Of a stretch of 64,000 bases of DNA, positions 51,444 to 62,564 are shown one piece after another. A program made the position numbers and the translations under genes. Below the pieces are notes generated by a model, which searched no databases, had not been told where the DNA came from, and worked only from the letters and a program-made list of their open reading frames with translations. Where the stretch lies: the NCBI RefSeq assembly GCF_003207955.1, contig NZ_NOXG01000003.1, positions 296,596-360,595 of the forward strand, written 5' to 3'. Every line of letters begins with the position of its first letter. Positions within the stretch are counted from its first letter, which is position 1. Origin of the DNA: Novacetimonas pomaceti (lineage in GTDB: Bacteria; Pseudomonadota; Alphaproteobacteria; Acetobacterales; Acetobacteraceae).

Positions 51444-52381
51444 CGGCCCATTGGGACATCACGCAGGCGCCACGCCTGGTGGGCAAGGTGGCGGTTGTCA
51501 CGGGGGCCACGGGTGGTCTGGGTTATGCCACCGCGCGGGGGCTGATGTCGCGGGGCGCGCAGGTGATCCTTGCGGGTCGCAATCCGGCCAAGGGGGCCGC
51601 CGCGCTGGAACGGCTGCGCGCGGACTGTCCCGATGGGGTCGCGGATTTCATGACGCTGGACCTGGCCTCGCTGCAGTCCATCGCCGATTTCGTGCAGAAC
51701 CTGTCCGGCCGCACGGGATCGGTCGATATCCTTGTCAACAATGCCGGCGTCATGGGAACGCCCCGTCGGCAGGAAACGATCGACAGGTTCGAGATGCAGT
51801 TCGGGACGAACTATCTCGGCCCGTTCGCCCTGACCGCCCGCCTGCGTCCTTTGCTGTGCGCGGGCAGGGATGGCGCGCGTGTCGTGACGGTGGCAAGCCT
51901 TGCCGCGCTGTCGGGCCGCATCATGTTCGACGACCTTCAGGCGCGGCATCATTATACGCCGTTTACCGCCTATCGTCAGAGCAAGCTTGCCGATCTGATC
52001 CTTGCCCTTGAACTGGACCGGCAGGCACGCCAGCACGGATGGCCGATCCATTCCATCGCGGCCCATCCGGGATGGGCCCTGACCGATATCGCCGTCAGTC
52101 GCTCCCCCATCCCGCAGGGACTGCGCGAACGCCTGCTGCGGCGTGCGACGCTGGTGGCCTTTACCCTGTTTGGACAGTCGGCCGAACATGGCGCGCTGCC
52201 GATCCTGTTCGCGGCAACCGCGCCACAGGCCCGCGATGGCGGGTATTACGGGCCCGATGGCTGGGGCGAACGCCGTGGCAACGTGACGGAGGCTCATATG
52301 CCCCCCGCCGCGTGCGACCTGCAACTGGCGCAGCGTCTGTGGCAGGTGTCGGAACGGCTGACGGGGACGGTGCTGTCGTGA
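51440..52381 (+). CDS. Short-chain dehydrogenase/reductase (SDR)
   Basis: A 313-residue SDR with the NAD(P) motif VVTGATGGLGYATARGLMSRG, the Asn strand VDILVNNAGVMGTPRR and a Y-x-x-x-K pair in FTAYRQSKLADLILALELD. Its Gly-rich and NNAG motifs and length are of the retinol/WW-domain oxidoreductase-like class. Its ATG overlaps the DedA stop, so both are one transcript. The substrate is unknown. Confidence 0.88.
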   Translation: MTAHWDITQAPRLVGKVAVVTGATGGLGYATARGLMSRGAQVILAGRNPAKGAAALERLRADCPDGVADFMTLDLASLQSIADFVQNLSGRTGSVDILVNNAGVMGTPRRQETIDRFEMQFGTNYLGPFALTARLRPLLCAGRDGARVVTVASLAALSGRIMFDDLQARHHYTPFTAYRQSKLADLILALELDRQARQHGWPIHSIAAHPGWALTDIAVSRSPIPQGLRERLLRRATLVAFTLFGQSAEHGALPILFAATAPQARDGGYYGPDGWGERRGNVTEAHMPPAACDLQLAQRLWQVSERLTGTVLS

Positions 52382-52445
52382 ATTCTTATTGGATCGGCAT
52401 GTTTTCAGATGAGGCCGGCACAGCCTGACGGCTGTGAAATTATGG

Positions 52446-52520
52446 AAGTTTTTGGTGAAGCTTTTTTCAAAAAGCTTCAAAGAACGGCACCTTCTTGAAA
52501 AAAGGCAACATCCAAAAATT
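52446..52520 (-). repeat. Interspersed palindromic element, copy 11
   Basis: Reverse orientation and the most degenerate copy: the GAAGCTTTTTTC/AAAAGCTTC hairpin is intact, but the first stem has decayed (GGCACC against GGCAAC, arms CCAAAAATT). Between convergent SDR and trmB stops, 64 and 43 bp away. Confidence 0.75.
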
Positions 52521-52563
52521 TCTGTTATTTTCCCAATAGTAACTCTGGGCGAATCTCGGAGAA

Positions 52564-53268
52564 TCAGTTCCGCACAAACGTCCAGTAAAATGGCTGGCGT
52601 CCCGCCTTCAGCGCCTTGGCCTCATACCGTGTGGGGGGCCAGCCTTCGGGCCGTTCCAGAACGGGGGGCGCGGTGCGGAACAGGGACTGCGCGCCCATGA
52701 CCTCTTCCACCCATGCCTGATAGGTCGGATCGTCGCTGGCGACCCGCCAGATTGCACCGGGTTTGAGGATACGTGCCATCATGCGCACCGTGTCGGGATG
52801 GACGAAGCGCCGCTTGGCATGGCGCGCCTTGGGCCATGGGTCGGGAAACATCAGGAACGCCTGGTCGATCGAGGCATCCGGCAGTTCACGCAGCAGGATG
52901 CGCGCATCCTCGTCCCAGATGCGCAGCATGTCGGGGATGGGGGCGTCGGCTTCCTGATCGTCCGGCACGAGGCGGGACAGCAGCGAACACAGGCCGTTTT
53001 CAAACACCTCGCACGCGATATAGCCGACGTCGGGATGGGCTTGGTTCTGGGCAAGGGAGTGTTCGCCGCCGCCAAAACCCACCTCCAGCCAGATTTCGCG
53101 TGGGGGACGGGCAAAGGCGCTGGCCGGATCTTTCATGGCGGACGCGGGAAAACGCAGTCGCGGCAGCGTCAGGTCCAGCAGGCGTTGCTGGCGGGGACGC
53201 AGCGGGTGTCCACGGTGACGCCCATACAGGCGATCGGGCGACGCCTTTACATCCACACTAGCCGTCAT
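52564..53268 (-). CDS. trmB: tRNA (guanine46-N7)-methyltransferase
   Basis: A 234-residue Rossmann-fold methyltransferase. The SAM loop is WLEVGFGGGEHSLAQ and the downstream LMFPDPWPKARHAKRRFVH is the diagnostic TrmB motif. It methylates N7 of G46 in tRNAs. The ATG is at 53268; the gene lies about 105 bp downstream of metK on the same strand, separated by a terminator. Confidence 0.94.
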   Translation of the reverse strand: MTASVDVKASPDRLYGRHRGHPLRPRQQRLLDLTLPRLRFPASAMKDPASAFARPPREIWLEVGFGGGEHSLAQNQAHPDVGYIACEVFENGLCSLLSRLVPDDQEADAPIPDMLRIWDEDARILLRELPDASIDQAFLMFPDPWPKARHAKRRFVHPDTVRMMARILKPGAIWRVASDDPTYQAWVEEVMGAQSLFRTAPPVLERPEGWPPTRYEAKALKAGRQPFYWTFVRN

Positions 53269-53327
53269 GAAATCGGATCATCCCTGGTCGGATATGATGG
53301 GCCACGGTACGGGTCCATGGCGTCATG

Positions 53328-53359
53328 AAACAGCCGGTCCCCGTTGTGTGGGGACCGGC
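53328..53359 (-). terminator. Hairpin terminator downstream of metK
   Basis: GCCGGTCCCC (53333-53342) and GGGGACCGGC (53350-53359) form a perfect 10-bp stem. In the minus direction TGTTTC follows, a weak T tract. It lies 15 nt beyond the metK stop. Confidence 0.65.
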
Positions 53360-53373
53360 CATATTTCAGGCAA

Positions 53374-54561
53374 TCAGCGGTTGAAGGCGCTGCGCAGGGC
53401 GTCGACGAGGTCCGTCTGTTCCCATGTGAAGTCGTCCTTTGCCGCGTCGGGCGTGCGGCCGAAATGACCATAGGCCGAGGTCTGGGTATAGATGGGGCGG
53501 TTCAGGCGCAGGTGCTTGCGGATGCCGCGCGGCGACAGGTCCATCACCTCGCGCAGGACGCGGCCCAGCTTTTCCTCGTCCACATCCTTGCCCGTCTCGG
53601 CAAGGTCCACATACACCGACAGGGGATGCGACACGCCGATCGCATACGAAATCTGCAGCGTGCAGGCATCGGCAAGGCCAGCCGCCACGATGTTCTTGGC
53701 GAGGTAGCGGCAGGCATAGGCGGCCGAACGGTCAACCTTCGTCGGATCCTTGCCCGAGAACGCGCCACCGCCGTGGGGGGCCGCGCCGCCATAGGTGTCG
53801 ACGATGATCTTGCGTCCCGTCAGGCCGCAGTCCCCATCGGGACCACCAATCACGAACACGCCCGTCGGATTGACGTAGAACTCGTCTTCGGGGCACATCC
53901 AGCCGTCAGGCAGGACGTCCTTTACCACGCCGCGCAGTTCCTCACGGATGGTTTCCTGGCTTGCGCCTTCGACATGCTGGGTGGAAATCACGACGGAGGT
54001 CGCGCCCACCGGCTTGCCATCGACATAGCGCAGGGTCACCTGGCTCTTGGCGTCGGGCTGCAGGGCGGCCGCGCGCGGGTCACCCGCCTTGCGCAGGTCA
54101 CGGATGCGATGAAGGATGCCGTGCGCGTAATGCAGCGGGGCAGGCATCAGGCTGTCGGTTTCGCGGGTGGCAAAGCCGAACATGATGCCCTGGTCGCCCG
54201 CGCCTTCGTCCTTGTTGTCGGCGCTGTCAACGCCGACCGCGATATCGGCGGACTGCGCATGGAGGTAATATTCGACCTCCGCGTTCTTCCAGGAGAAACC
54301 GGGCTGGTCATAGCCGATGTCACGCACGGCCTCGCGCGCGCCTTCGATCAGCAGTTCGGGCGTGACCGAGGCCGGGCCGCGCACCTCGCCCGCGAGGACG
54401 ATGCGGTTGGTCGTGACCAGCGTTTCACACGCAACGCGGGACTCACCGTCTGCCGTCAGGAATGCATCGAGAACGGTATCGCTGATCCGGTCGGCAACCT
54501 TGTCGGGATGTCCTTCCGATACGGATTCCGAGGTAAACAGAAAGTCGCCTTTGTTGCGCAT
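53374..54561 (-). CDS. metK: S-adenosylmethionine synthetase
   Basis: A 395-residue enzyme with the N-terminal SESVSEGHPDKVADRISD, the GAGDQGIMFGFA loop and GGGAFSGKDPTKVDRSAAYA, which together identify MetK. It makes SAM from methionine and ATP. The frame continues upstream to 54801 through what is dapB in another frame; the ATG at 54561 (MRNKGDFLFTSESV) is the family start. No named SAM riboswitch is recognised in the ~135 bp leader. Confidence 0.96.
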   Translation of the reverse strand: MRNKGDFLFTSESVSEGHPDKVADRISDTVLDAFLTADGESRVACETLVTTNRIVLAGEVRGPASVTPELLIEGAREAVRDIGYDQPGFSWKNAEVEYYLHAQSADIAVGVDSADNKDEGAGDQGIMFGFATRETDSLMPAPLHYAHGILHRIRDLRKAGDPRAAALQPDAKSQVTLRYVDGKPVGATSVVISTQHVEGASQETIREELRGVVKDVLPDGWMCPEDEFYVNPTGVFVIGGPDGDCGLTGRKIIVDTYGGAAPHGGGAFSGKDPTKVDRSAAYACRYLAKNIVAAGLADACTLQISYAIGVSHPLSVYVDLAETGKDVDEEKLGRVLREVMDLSPRGIRKHLRLNRPIYTQTSAYGHFGRTPDAAKDDFTWEQTDLVDALRSAFNR

Positions 54562-54697
54562 GTTGATTCCATAATGTCTGGTAAAACGGACGATGGTAAC
54601 GCCACAAGGACGGGCGCCGAAGTAGTGCACGGATTTGGCCGAAGTTCCCGGTAGCGTCAAGTTTTTTTGCGGAATGACACGATCGCGGTCGTGGAAT

Positions 54698-55495
54698 TCA
54701 CGCCAGACCCAGTACATCATCCATGGAATAGAGACCCGCGCCGCGCGTTCCGGTCCATAGCGCCGCACGCACCGCGCCGGTGGCGTAGATGCGGCGGTCA
54801 AAGGAACGATGGGTCAGGGAAATCTGCTCATGGGCGGACGTGAAGATGACGCTATGTTCCCCCACGATCTGCCCCCCGCGCAGCACGGCAAAGCCGATGG
54901 CGTCATCCGCGCGCGGACCTGTATGGCCGCTGCGGGCGACCTCCATGTGATCCTTCAGCATGATGCCACGACCATCCGCCACCGCGTTGCCGATTGCCAG
55001 GGCGGTGCCCGATGGCGCATCGACCTTCTGCCTGTGATGCATTTCCAGTATTTCGGCGTCATATTCGCGTCCCGGCAGGGCGGCGGCCATCTGGCGCGCC
55101 AGTCGCGTCATCAACGTTACGCCGGGGGAAAAGTTTGCCGCCTGCACCACGGGAATCTGCCGTGCCGCGACATCGACCGCATCCTGTTCGCGTTCACCAA
55201 GCCCCGTCGTGCCCAGCACCCATGCCGTGCCACTTTGCGCAAGGTCGCGCGCATGCGCGCACACGGTCGATGCATTCGTAAAATCGATGACAACATCACA
55301 GACTTTGGCAAGGTCTGCCACCGATGTGAAAATGGGACAGATGGGGGAGGCAGCATCGGCCACGGGTTCAAGAATGCCATTGCGCGTCGACCCGCCCGCC
55401 AGCGTGGCGCCCGCCGCCACGACTTCCTCACGCAGCAGGCGTCCCACACGCCCGTTGATCCCGGCGATACCGATGCGCACCGTTTCCACGTTCAT
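54698..55495 (-). CDS. dapB: 4-hydroxy-tetrahydrodipicolinate reductase
   Basis: A 265-residue DapB. The N-terminal nucleotide loop GIAGINGRVGRLL, the ILGTTG-like WVLGTTGLGERE and the catalytic HHRQKVDAPSGTALAIG motif are present. It reduces the dapA product with NAD(P)H in lysine/diaminopimelate synthesis. The start is ATG 55495; the frame runs to 55597 but no family residues precede it. A strong terminator lies between dnaJ and this gene, so it has its own promoter or is read through. Confidence 0.95.
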   Translation of the reverse strand: MNVETVRIGIAGINGRVGRLLREEVVAAGATLAGGSTRNGILEPVADAASPICPIFTSVADLAKVCDVVIDFTNASTVCAHARDLAQSGTAWVLGTTGLGEREQDAVDVAARQIPVVQAANFSPGVTLMTRLARQMAAALPGREYDAEILEMHHRQKVDAPSGTALAIGNAVADGRGIMLKDHMEVARSGHTGPRADDAIGFAVLRGGQIVGEHSVIFTSAHEQISLTHRSFDRRIYATGAVRAALWTGTRGAGLYSMDDVLGLA

Positions 55496-55520
55496 GACAA
55501 TCTCCGCCCCGTCGCCCCGT

Positions 55521-55560
55521 AAAAAAACAGATGGCGGCGCGACCGGGGGATCGCGCCGCC
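55521..55560 (-). terminator. Strong intrinsic terminator between dnaJ and dapB
   Basis: On the minus strand GGCGGCGCGA/TCGCGCCGCC form a 10-bp GC stem followed, after ATCTG, by seven T. It lies 110 nt after dnaJ and ends about 25 bp before the dapB ATG, very close to the dapB ribosome site. Confidence 0.85.
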
Positions 55561-55670
55561 TGTAGCATATCCATGGTGCAGGTTGGGGGGACACCATGCA
55601 TACGATGTAAAAACCTATACCTGATCAGGCCGTCTTTTCAACCACATCCCCATAGGGAGAGGCGTGCGGC

Positions 55671-56804
55671 CTACAGCTTGCCTTCGAAAAAGTCCTTGAC
55701 CTTGCTGAAGAAGCCGGTGCTTTCCGGGCTGCCCTTGTCATGGCCGCCACCATCCGCCTCGAACTCCTCAAGCAGCTCGCGCTGGCGACGGGTGAGGTGA
55801 CGGGGTGTTTCCACCACGACCTGGATATACATGTCGCCACGCGCCGAGGAACGCAGGACGGAGAAACCCTTGCCACGCAGGCGGAAATTCTCGCCCGTCT
55901 GGGTGCCTGCCGGGATCTTGACCTTGGTGCGCGACCCATCGACGACCGGCACCTCGATTTCCGTGCCCAGCGCCGCCTGCGTCATGCGGACCGGCACCCG
56001 GCAGTAGATGTTGGCGCCGTCGCGCTGGAACAGCGGATGGGGCTCCACGCTGATATGGACATACAGGTCGCCCGGTGTTACGCCCGCGCCCCCGGCCTCG
56101 CCCTCGCCCGACAGGCGGATGCGGGTGCCGTCTTCCACGCCGGCAGGGATCGCGACCTCCAGCGTGCGGTTCTTTTCCACCGTGCCGGTGCCGTGGCAGA
56201 CCTTGCACGGATTGCGGATCAGCCGACCGCTGCCATGGCAGGTCGGACAGGGACGTTCGACAAAGAAGAAGCCCTGCTGCGCGCGGACCTTGCCCGCCCC
56301 ATGGCACGAGGGGCAGACTTCCGGCGGCTGGTCCTTGTCGGCCGAACCCGTGCCGTCGCAGCTTTCGCAGGTGACGCGCGTGGGGACGGTGATCTGTTTC
56401 TTGACGCCCGAAAAGGCCTCGGCGAACGTGATGCTGACCTGAACCTGAAGGTCGGCCCCCGCGCGGCGTCCGCCACGGCGCCCGCCCATCATGTCACCGA
56501 ACATCTGTTCGAAAATATCGCCCAGGCCGCCACCGCCGAAATCGAACCCGCCGGGACCCGCGCCGGGGCCGCCCCCCTCGAACGCCGCATGGCCGAAGCG
56601 GTCATAGGCGGCGCGCTTCTGATCGTCTTTCAGGACGTCATAGGCTTCGTTGATTTCCTTGAACCGTGTCTCGGCCTCGGTGTCGCCGGGATTGCGGTCG
56701 GGATGGTATTTCATGGCCAGCCGGCGATACGCCTTCTTGATCTCGGTGCCATCGGCATCCCGGGAAACTTCCAGAACCGCGTAATAATCAAGATTGGTGG
56801 CCAT
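55671..56804 (-). CDS. dnaJ: Chaperone protein DnaJ (Hsp40)
   Basis: A 377-residue co-chaperone: an N-terminal J domain with HPDRNPGD, a Gly/Phe-rich stretch (FGGGGLGDIFEQMFGD), and four zinc-finger repeats (CESCDGTG, CPSCHGAG, CPTCHGSG, CKVCHGTG), then the C-terminal substrate domain. It stimulates DnaK's ATPase and presents unfolded proteins. It lies about 240 bp downstream of dnaK; a hairpin (56938-56970) lies between them. Length is standard. Confidence 0.97.
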   Translation of the reverse strand: MATNLDYYAVLEVSRDADGTEIKKAYRRLAMKYHPDRNPGDTEAETRFKEINEAYDVLKDDQKRAAYDRFGHAAFEGGGPGAGPGGFDFGGGGLGDIFEQMFGDMMGGRRGGRRAGADLQVQVSITFAEAFSGVKKQITVPTRVTCESCDGTGSADKDQPPEVCPSCHGAGKVRAQQGFFFVERPCPTCHGSGRLIRNPCKVCHGTGTVEKNRTLEVAIPAGVEDGTRIRLSGEGEAGGAGVTPGDLYVHISVEPHPLFQRDGANIYCRVPVRMTQAALGTEIEVPVVDGSRTKVKIPAGTQTGENFRLRGKGFSVLRSSARGDMYIQVVVETPRHLTRRQRELLEEFEADGGGHDKGSPESTGFFSKVKDFFEGKL

Positions 56805-56937
56805 AATGGGTCCTCAGTGAAACGGGGCCGCCCCGAAGGAGGGGCCTGGTCAGGCAGTCCTTGTCATGGGCGCGGCCGGGCCGTTGTCGGATTGGGGTGG
56901 GAATCCGGATCGGATCCGTATCGAGTCTTTACAACAG

Positions 56938-56970
56938 GAAAAGCGCCCGTCTTCCACGAAGCACGGGCGC
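56938..56970 (-). terminator. Hairpin between dnaK and dnaJ
   Basis: Minus strand: GCGCCCGT ... ACGGGCGC stem with a 12-nt loop, followed by TTTTCC. It could limit dnaJ expression relative to dnaK. Confidence 0.6.
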
Positions 56971-57042
56971 CACCTGGATCAGGGGAGGGAGCGTCAGCCC
57001 CCTTCCCCATTTACCGGAGTAATGTATGACGCCTTGCGACGA

Positions 57043-58965
<1,923 letters not shown>

Positions 58966-59103
58966 GAATACTCTCCTTGATAGCGGCCTTGACGGGCCCG
59001 AAGCACCCGAAAAAGCCCTTTTGATCATTCATTTGCCGACAGGTGGGAAAAAGGACTGCATCGTCACATCCCTGATGGTCCCGCCCGTCAGCGTTACTTT
59101 CCG

Positions 59104-59132
59104 ATTTAAGCAGGCCCAGTAGCCCTTTCAAG
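59104..59132 (-). promoter_or_regulatory. Candidate heat-shock (RpoH) promoter of dnaK
   Basis: Minus strand CTTGAA (59132-59127), 16 bp, CTTAAAT (59110-59104), similar to the alphaproteobacterial RpoH pattern CTTGAA-N17/18-CYTATAT. The distance to the dnaK ATG is 138 bp. Confidence 0.5.
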
Positions 59133-59172
59133 GGGGCGCGGGCCGATCAATCGGGATTTTCAGCCCGTGATA

Positions 59173-59787
59173 TCAGGCATGTCCCTTGGACACGACAACC
59201 ATCGCGGGCTTCAGCAGACGACCGTGCAGGGTCCATGCCGGCGTCCACGCCTGCATCACGGTCCCGGCCGCGTGTTCATCGCTGTGCTGTTCCGCCATGG
59301 CCTGATGCAGGTTGGCGTCGAAGGGCTTGCCCTGCGGATCGACGGCGACGATGCCGTTGCGTTCCAGAATGCCCAGGAACGAACGCTCTGTGCTTTCGAT
59401 GCCTTCGCGCATGCTCTTGACGATGCCTTCCTCGCCCTCGGTCCTGGCGGGCAGGCTGGCGAGCGCACGCTTGAGGTTTTCCGCGGCCTCTACCACGTCG
59501 CGGGCGAATTTCTGCGTGGCGTACTGCCGCGCATCCTCAATCTCGCGCTTGGTGCGGTTGCGCAGGTTCTGCATTTCGGCTTCGGCGCGCATCCACTTTT
59601 CGCGCATCGCCGCGACTTCGGCCTCCAGCTCCGCGATGCGGTCGGCCGGTTCGGCCGCCGTCGTGGACGTCTCGCCTGCCTCGGCCGCCGGAGCGTCATG
59701 AGGCTGCTGTCCCTCGGGCTGGTGCTGGTGTGTGCCTGCGCCGGGTGCGGCGTCGGCGTGGGGGGTGGGGTCTGTATCGTGGGTCAT
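59173..59787 (-). CDS. grpE: Nucleotide exchange factor GrpE
   Basis: A 204-residue protein: a disordered acidic N terminus (THDTDPTPHADAAPGAG), a long coiled coil (RIAELEAEVAAMREKWMRAEAEMQNLRNRTKREIEDAR, given in part) and a C-terminal beta domain with the conserved EGIESTERSFLGILERNGI and FDANLHQAMAE. It opens DnaK to exchange ADP for ATP. It lies 207 bp upstream of dnaK on the same strand with a promoter between. Confidence 0.95.
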   Translation of the reverse strand: MTHDTDPTPHADAAPGAGTHQHQPEGQQPHDAPAAEAGETSTTAAEPADRIAELEAEVAAMREKWMRAEAEMQNLRNRTKREIEDARQYATQKFARDVVEAAENLKRALASLPARTEGEEGIVKSMREGIESTERSFLGILERNGIVAVDPQGKPFDANLHQAMAEQHSDEHAAGTVMQAWTPAWTLHGRLLKPAMVVVSKGHA

Positions 59788-60038
59788 GACCTATCAAGTA
59801 GGTAACGGTCGCCAGATGGACAAGGCATAACGGTATGCGCAGGCATGCCGAATTTGCGTGCTGCCCCGTCAGCTGCCGGACGGCCGTCCCGTCCCTTCCT
59901 CGTGTTCATCATTATGGCGCATGCCCTCATGACATGCGGACCGATATGACGCTATGCTCCAACCGCCCCCCAAGGCAAGCCCCCTCGACGCGCGCGCCCG
60001 ATGGCCGCCATCCGCAGATAAAACATGAAGAGATCCTG

Positions 60039-60749
60039 ATGGAGCCGACGAAACAGACGATCGTACTGGTTGATGACGATCGCAACATCCTGACGTCCGT
60101 GCAGATGACGCTGGAAGCGGAAGGGTTCACCGTCCAGACCTATACCGACGGGGAAAGCGCGCTGCACGGACTGATGAGCCGCCCGGCAGACCTTGCGGTG
60201 CTGGATATCAAGATGCCGCGCATGGACGGGATGGAACTCCTCCAGCGCCTGCGCGCGCGCTCGCAGCTGCCGGTCATTTTCCTGTCGTCCAAGGACGAGG
60301 AAGTGGACCAGCTGATGGGCCTGCGGCTGGGCGCGGATGATTACATCACCAAGCCCTTTTCGCAGCGCCTGCTGCTGGAGCGCATCCGCGCGCTGCTGCG
60401 GCGCAATGAGCTGACCCGCAACGAGGCCGTGGGCGCAAGTCCGACCAGCAACATGGTGCGCGGCAACCTGTCGCTGGACGAGACGCGCCACCAGTGCCTG
60501 TGGCATGGCCGCGACATCCAGCTGACGGTGACGGAATTCCTGCTGGTCAAGGCGCTGGCGACGCGCCCCGGGCTGGTGAAGTCGCGCGACCAGCTGATTG
60601 ATGCCGCCTATGGCGAGAACATCTATGTCGATGACCGCACCATCGACAGCCACATCAAGCGCGTGCGCAAGAAATTCCGCCAGGTGGACGAGGATTTCAA
60701 CCAGATCGAGACGCTGTACGGCATCGGGTACCGCTACAAGGAAGAGTAG
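60039..60749 (+). CDS. chvI: Response regulator ChvI
   Basis: A 236-residue OmpR-type regulator. Receiver domain: VLVDDDRN, the phosphoacceptor Asp in LAVLDIKMPRMDGMELLQRL, IFLSSKDEEVDQLMG and YITKPF. The C-terminal winged helix has LTVTEFLLVKALATRPGLVKSRDQL and the ChvI-typical DDRTIDSHIKRVRKKFR. The start is ATG 60039 (MEPTKQTIVL); the frame extends to 59835 without family sequence. With ChvG it forms the alphaproteobacterial acid/envelope-stress system. A 250-bp gap to grpE is noncoding. Confidence 0.93.
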   Translation: MEPTKQTIVLVDDDRNILTSVQMTLEAEGFTVQTYTDGESALHGLMSRPADLAVLDIKMPRMDGMELLQRLRARSQLPVIFLSSKDEEVDQLMGLRLGADDYITKPFSQRLLLERIRALLRRNELTRNEAVGASPTSNMVRGNLSLDETRHQCLWHGRDIQLTVTEFLLVKALATRPGLVKSRDQLIDAAYGENIYVDDRTIDSHIKRVRKKFRQVDEDFNQIETLYGIGYRYKEE

Positions 60750-60776
60750 GAACATCCCCTGAGGCGCCCCTTCTCC

Positions 60777-62552
60777 ATGTCTGATATCGCCTCTGACATC
60801 GCCCTGAGGCTGTCGTCCCTGCGCGCGTGGTTGCGCAGGATCCGCAGGAAGGGCGCGGGCAACAGGCTGTCAGCAAACAATGCCGCCGCGGCGGCCTACA
60901 TGGAATACCGCACGCGGCTTGTCTCGCCCCTGATGCGGCGGATCCTGCTGGTCAACATGCTGCCGCTGGGACTGCTGGCGCTGACGCTGCTGTACCTGAC
61001 GCAGTTCCAGAATAGCCTGCTGGAGGCGGAGGTTTCCGCGCTGCGTGAACAGGCGCGGATCTATGCCGGCGCGCTGGGGCAGAGTGCCGTGACCACCACC
61101 CGCCATGGGGTTTTGCTGGACCCCGCGCTGGCGCGCCCGCTGCTGCTGCGCCTGACCGAGCCCAGTCCCAACGCACGGGCCCGGCTGTTCGCCCCGGACG
61201 GCCAGCCCGTGGCAGACAGCCGCGCGGAACGCACGGGCCCGCGCCCGCTGCGTCACGACCACGGCGCGCATGACGGGATGATCGGGGACGAGGAGGATCG
61301 TTCCCCACTGTATCCCGAAACCCGCAATATCGGGGAGCGGCTGTACAACTGGCTTCTGTCGCAGCTGCCGACCCTGTCGGGCGAACGGATCATGACGCTC
61401 GATACGCCGGATACCGACCCGTCGGTGCAGCCGGTGGCAGGGCCGAACGGGACGCGCATCATGGAAATGCCGCCCTATATCCGTCGCACCGCGCACCAGC
61501 GCCTGATGGTGACTGTAGCCGAGCCCGTGATGCATGACGGGCAGACCACGGTGGGCATCATCCAGCTGACGCGCGAGGCGCGGGACGTGGACCGTTCCCT
61601 GTTTGCCGTGCGCTCATCCATCCTGTCGCTGTTTTTGATGGCCCTGGCGCTGACGATCCTGCTGTCATGGTACCTGTCGCTGACGATCGCGCGGCCGCTG
61701 CTGCGGCTGGCGGCGTCGGCGCATGTCATGCGCGAATCGTCCGGACGGACGGACGTGGTGCCCGAGCGCCTGCTGGCGCGTCGTGACGAGATCGGGGAAG
61801 TTGCCCGCGCGCTGCAGGACAGCGCCAGCGCGTTGTGGGCGCGCATGGACGCCATCGAACGTTTCGCCGCCGATGTCAGCCATGAGATCAAGAATCCCCT
61901 GTCATCCATCCGCTCCGCCATCGAAACCCTGTTGCGGATCAAGGATCCCGAACGGCAGCAGCGGTTGATGATGATCATTCATGATGACGTACGCAGGCTG
62001 GATCGCCTGATTACCGACATTTCCGACGCCAGCCGCGTGGATGCGGAAATCTCGCGCGCGCGGGCCGAACCCGTGGCGGTGGTCCCATTGCTGTCGGTAC
62101 TCGCGGAAATTCACCAGACCACGCGTCAGCCCGGTCAGCCCGTCATGAGCGTTGCCAGCAGTGGCAACAGCGCGGAACGTCCCCTGACGGTCATGGCGGT
62201 GGAAGACCGCCTGGTGCAGGTACTGCGCAACCTGATCGGCAACGCGATTTCCTTCTCTCCCCCTGACGGGCAGATCCTGCTGAGCGCCGTGCCTGCGGGC
62301 AACATGGTCGAAATCGCTGTCGCGGATGAAGGGCCGGGCATTCCGCAGGCAAAACTGGACAACATCTTTGACCGTTTTTACTCCGAACGGCCCACCAGCG
62401 AGAATTTCGGGCAGCATTCCGGGCTGGGCCTGTCCATCAGCCGCCAGATTGTCGAGGCATTGCGTGGGACGATCAGCGCGGAAAACCGCATTGATGCCGA
62501 TGGCCACGTCATCGGCGCGCGGTTCGTAATCTGCCTGCCCCGGGTGGGGTAG
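60777..62552 (+). CDS. chvG: Sensor histidine kinase ChvG
   Basis: A 591-residue inner-membrane kinase. TM1 is at LVNMLPLGLLALTLLYL, followed by a large periplasmic sensor domain of about 210 residues, TM2 at LSLFLMALALTILLSWYLSLT, HAMP, and a HisKA domain with the phospho-His in FAADVSHEIKNPLSSIRSAIETL (given in part), then the ATPase domain (NLIGNAISFSPPDGQ, VADEGPGIP, GLGLSISRQI). It is encoded 27 bp after chvI and should phosphorylate it. An IS element lies 12 bp beyond the stop. Confidence 0.93.
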   Translation: MSDIASDIALRLSSLRAWLRRIRRKGAGNRLSANNAAAAAYMEYRTRLVSPLMRRILLVNMLPLGLLALTLLYLTQFQNSLLEAEVSALREQARIYAGALGQSAVTTTRHGVLLDPALARPLLLRLTEPSPNARARLFAPDGQPVADSRAERTGPRPLRHDHGAHDGMIGDEEDRSPLYPETRNIGERLYNWLLSQLPTLSGERIMTLDTPDTDPSVQPVAGPNGTRIMEMPPYIRRTAHQRLMVTVAEPVMHDGQTTVGIIQLTREARDVDRSLFAVRSSILSLFLMALALTILLSWYLSLTIARPLLRLAASAHVMRESSGRTDVVPERLLARRDEIGEVARALQDSASALWARMDAIERFAADVSHEIKNPLSSIRSAIETLLRIKDPERQQRLMMIIHDDVRRLDRLITDISDASRVDAEISRARAEPVAVVPLLSVLAEIHQTTRQPGQPVMSVASSGNSAERPLTVMAVEDRLVQVLRNLIGNAISFSPPDGQILLSAVPAGNMVEIAVADEGPGIPQAKLDNIFDRFYSERPTSENFGQHSGLGLSISRQIVEALRGTISAENRIDADGHVIGARFVICLPRVG

Positions 62553-62564
62553 GGAAAAAGATAA

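Noticed and set aside
54562..54697. SAM riboswitch upstream of metK
   Set aside because: The leader was inspected for the SAM-I, SAM-II and SAM/SAH cores; none was recognisable. A covariance search is needed to exclude a divergent type.
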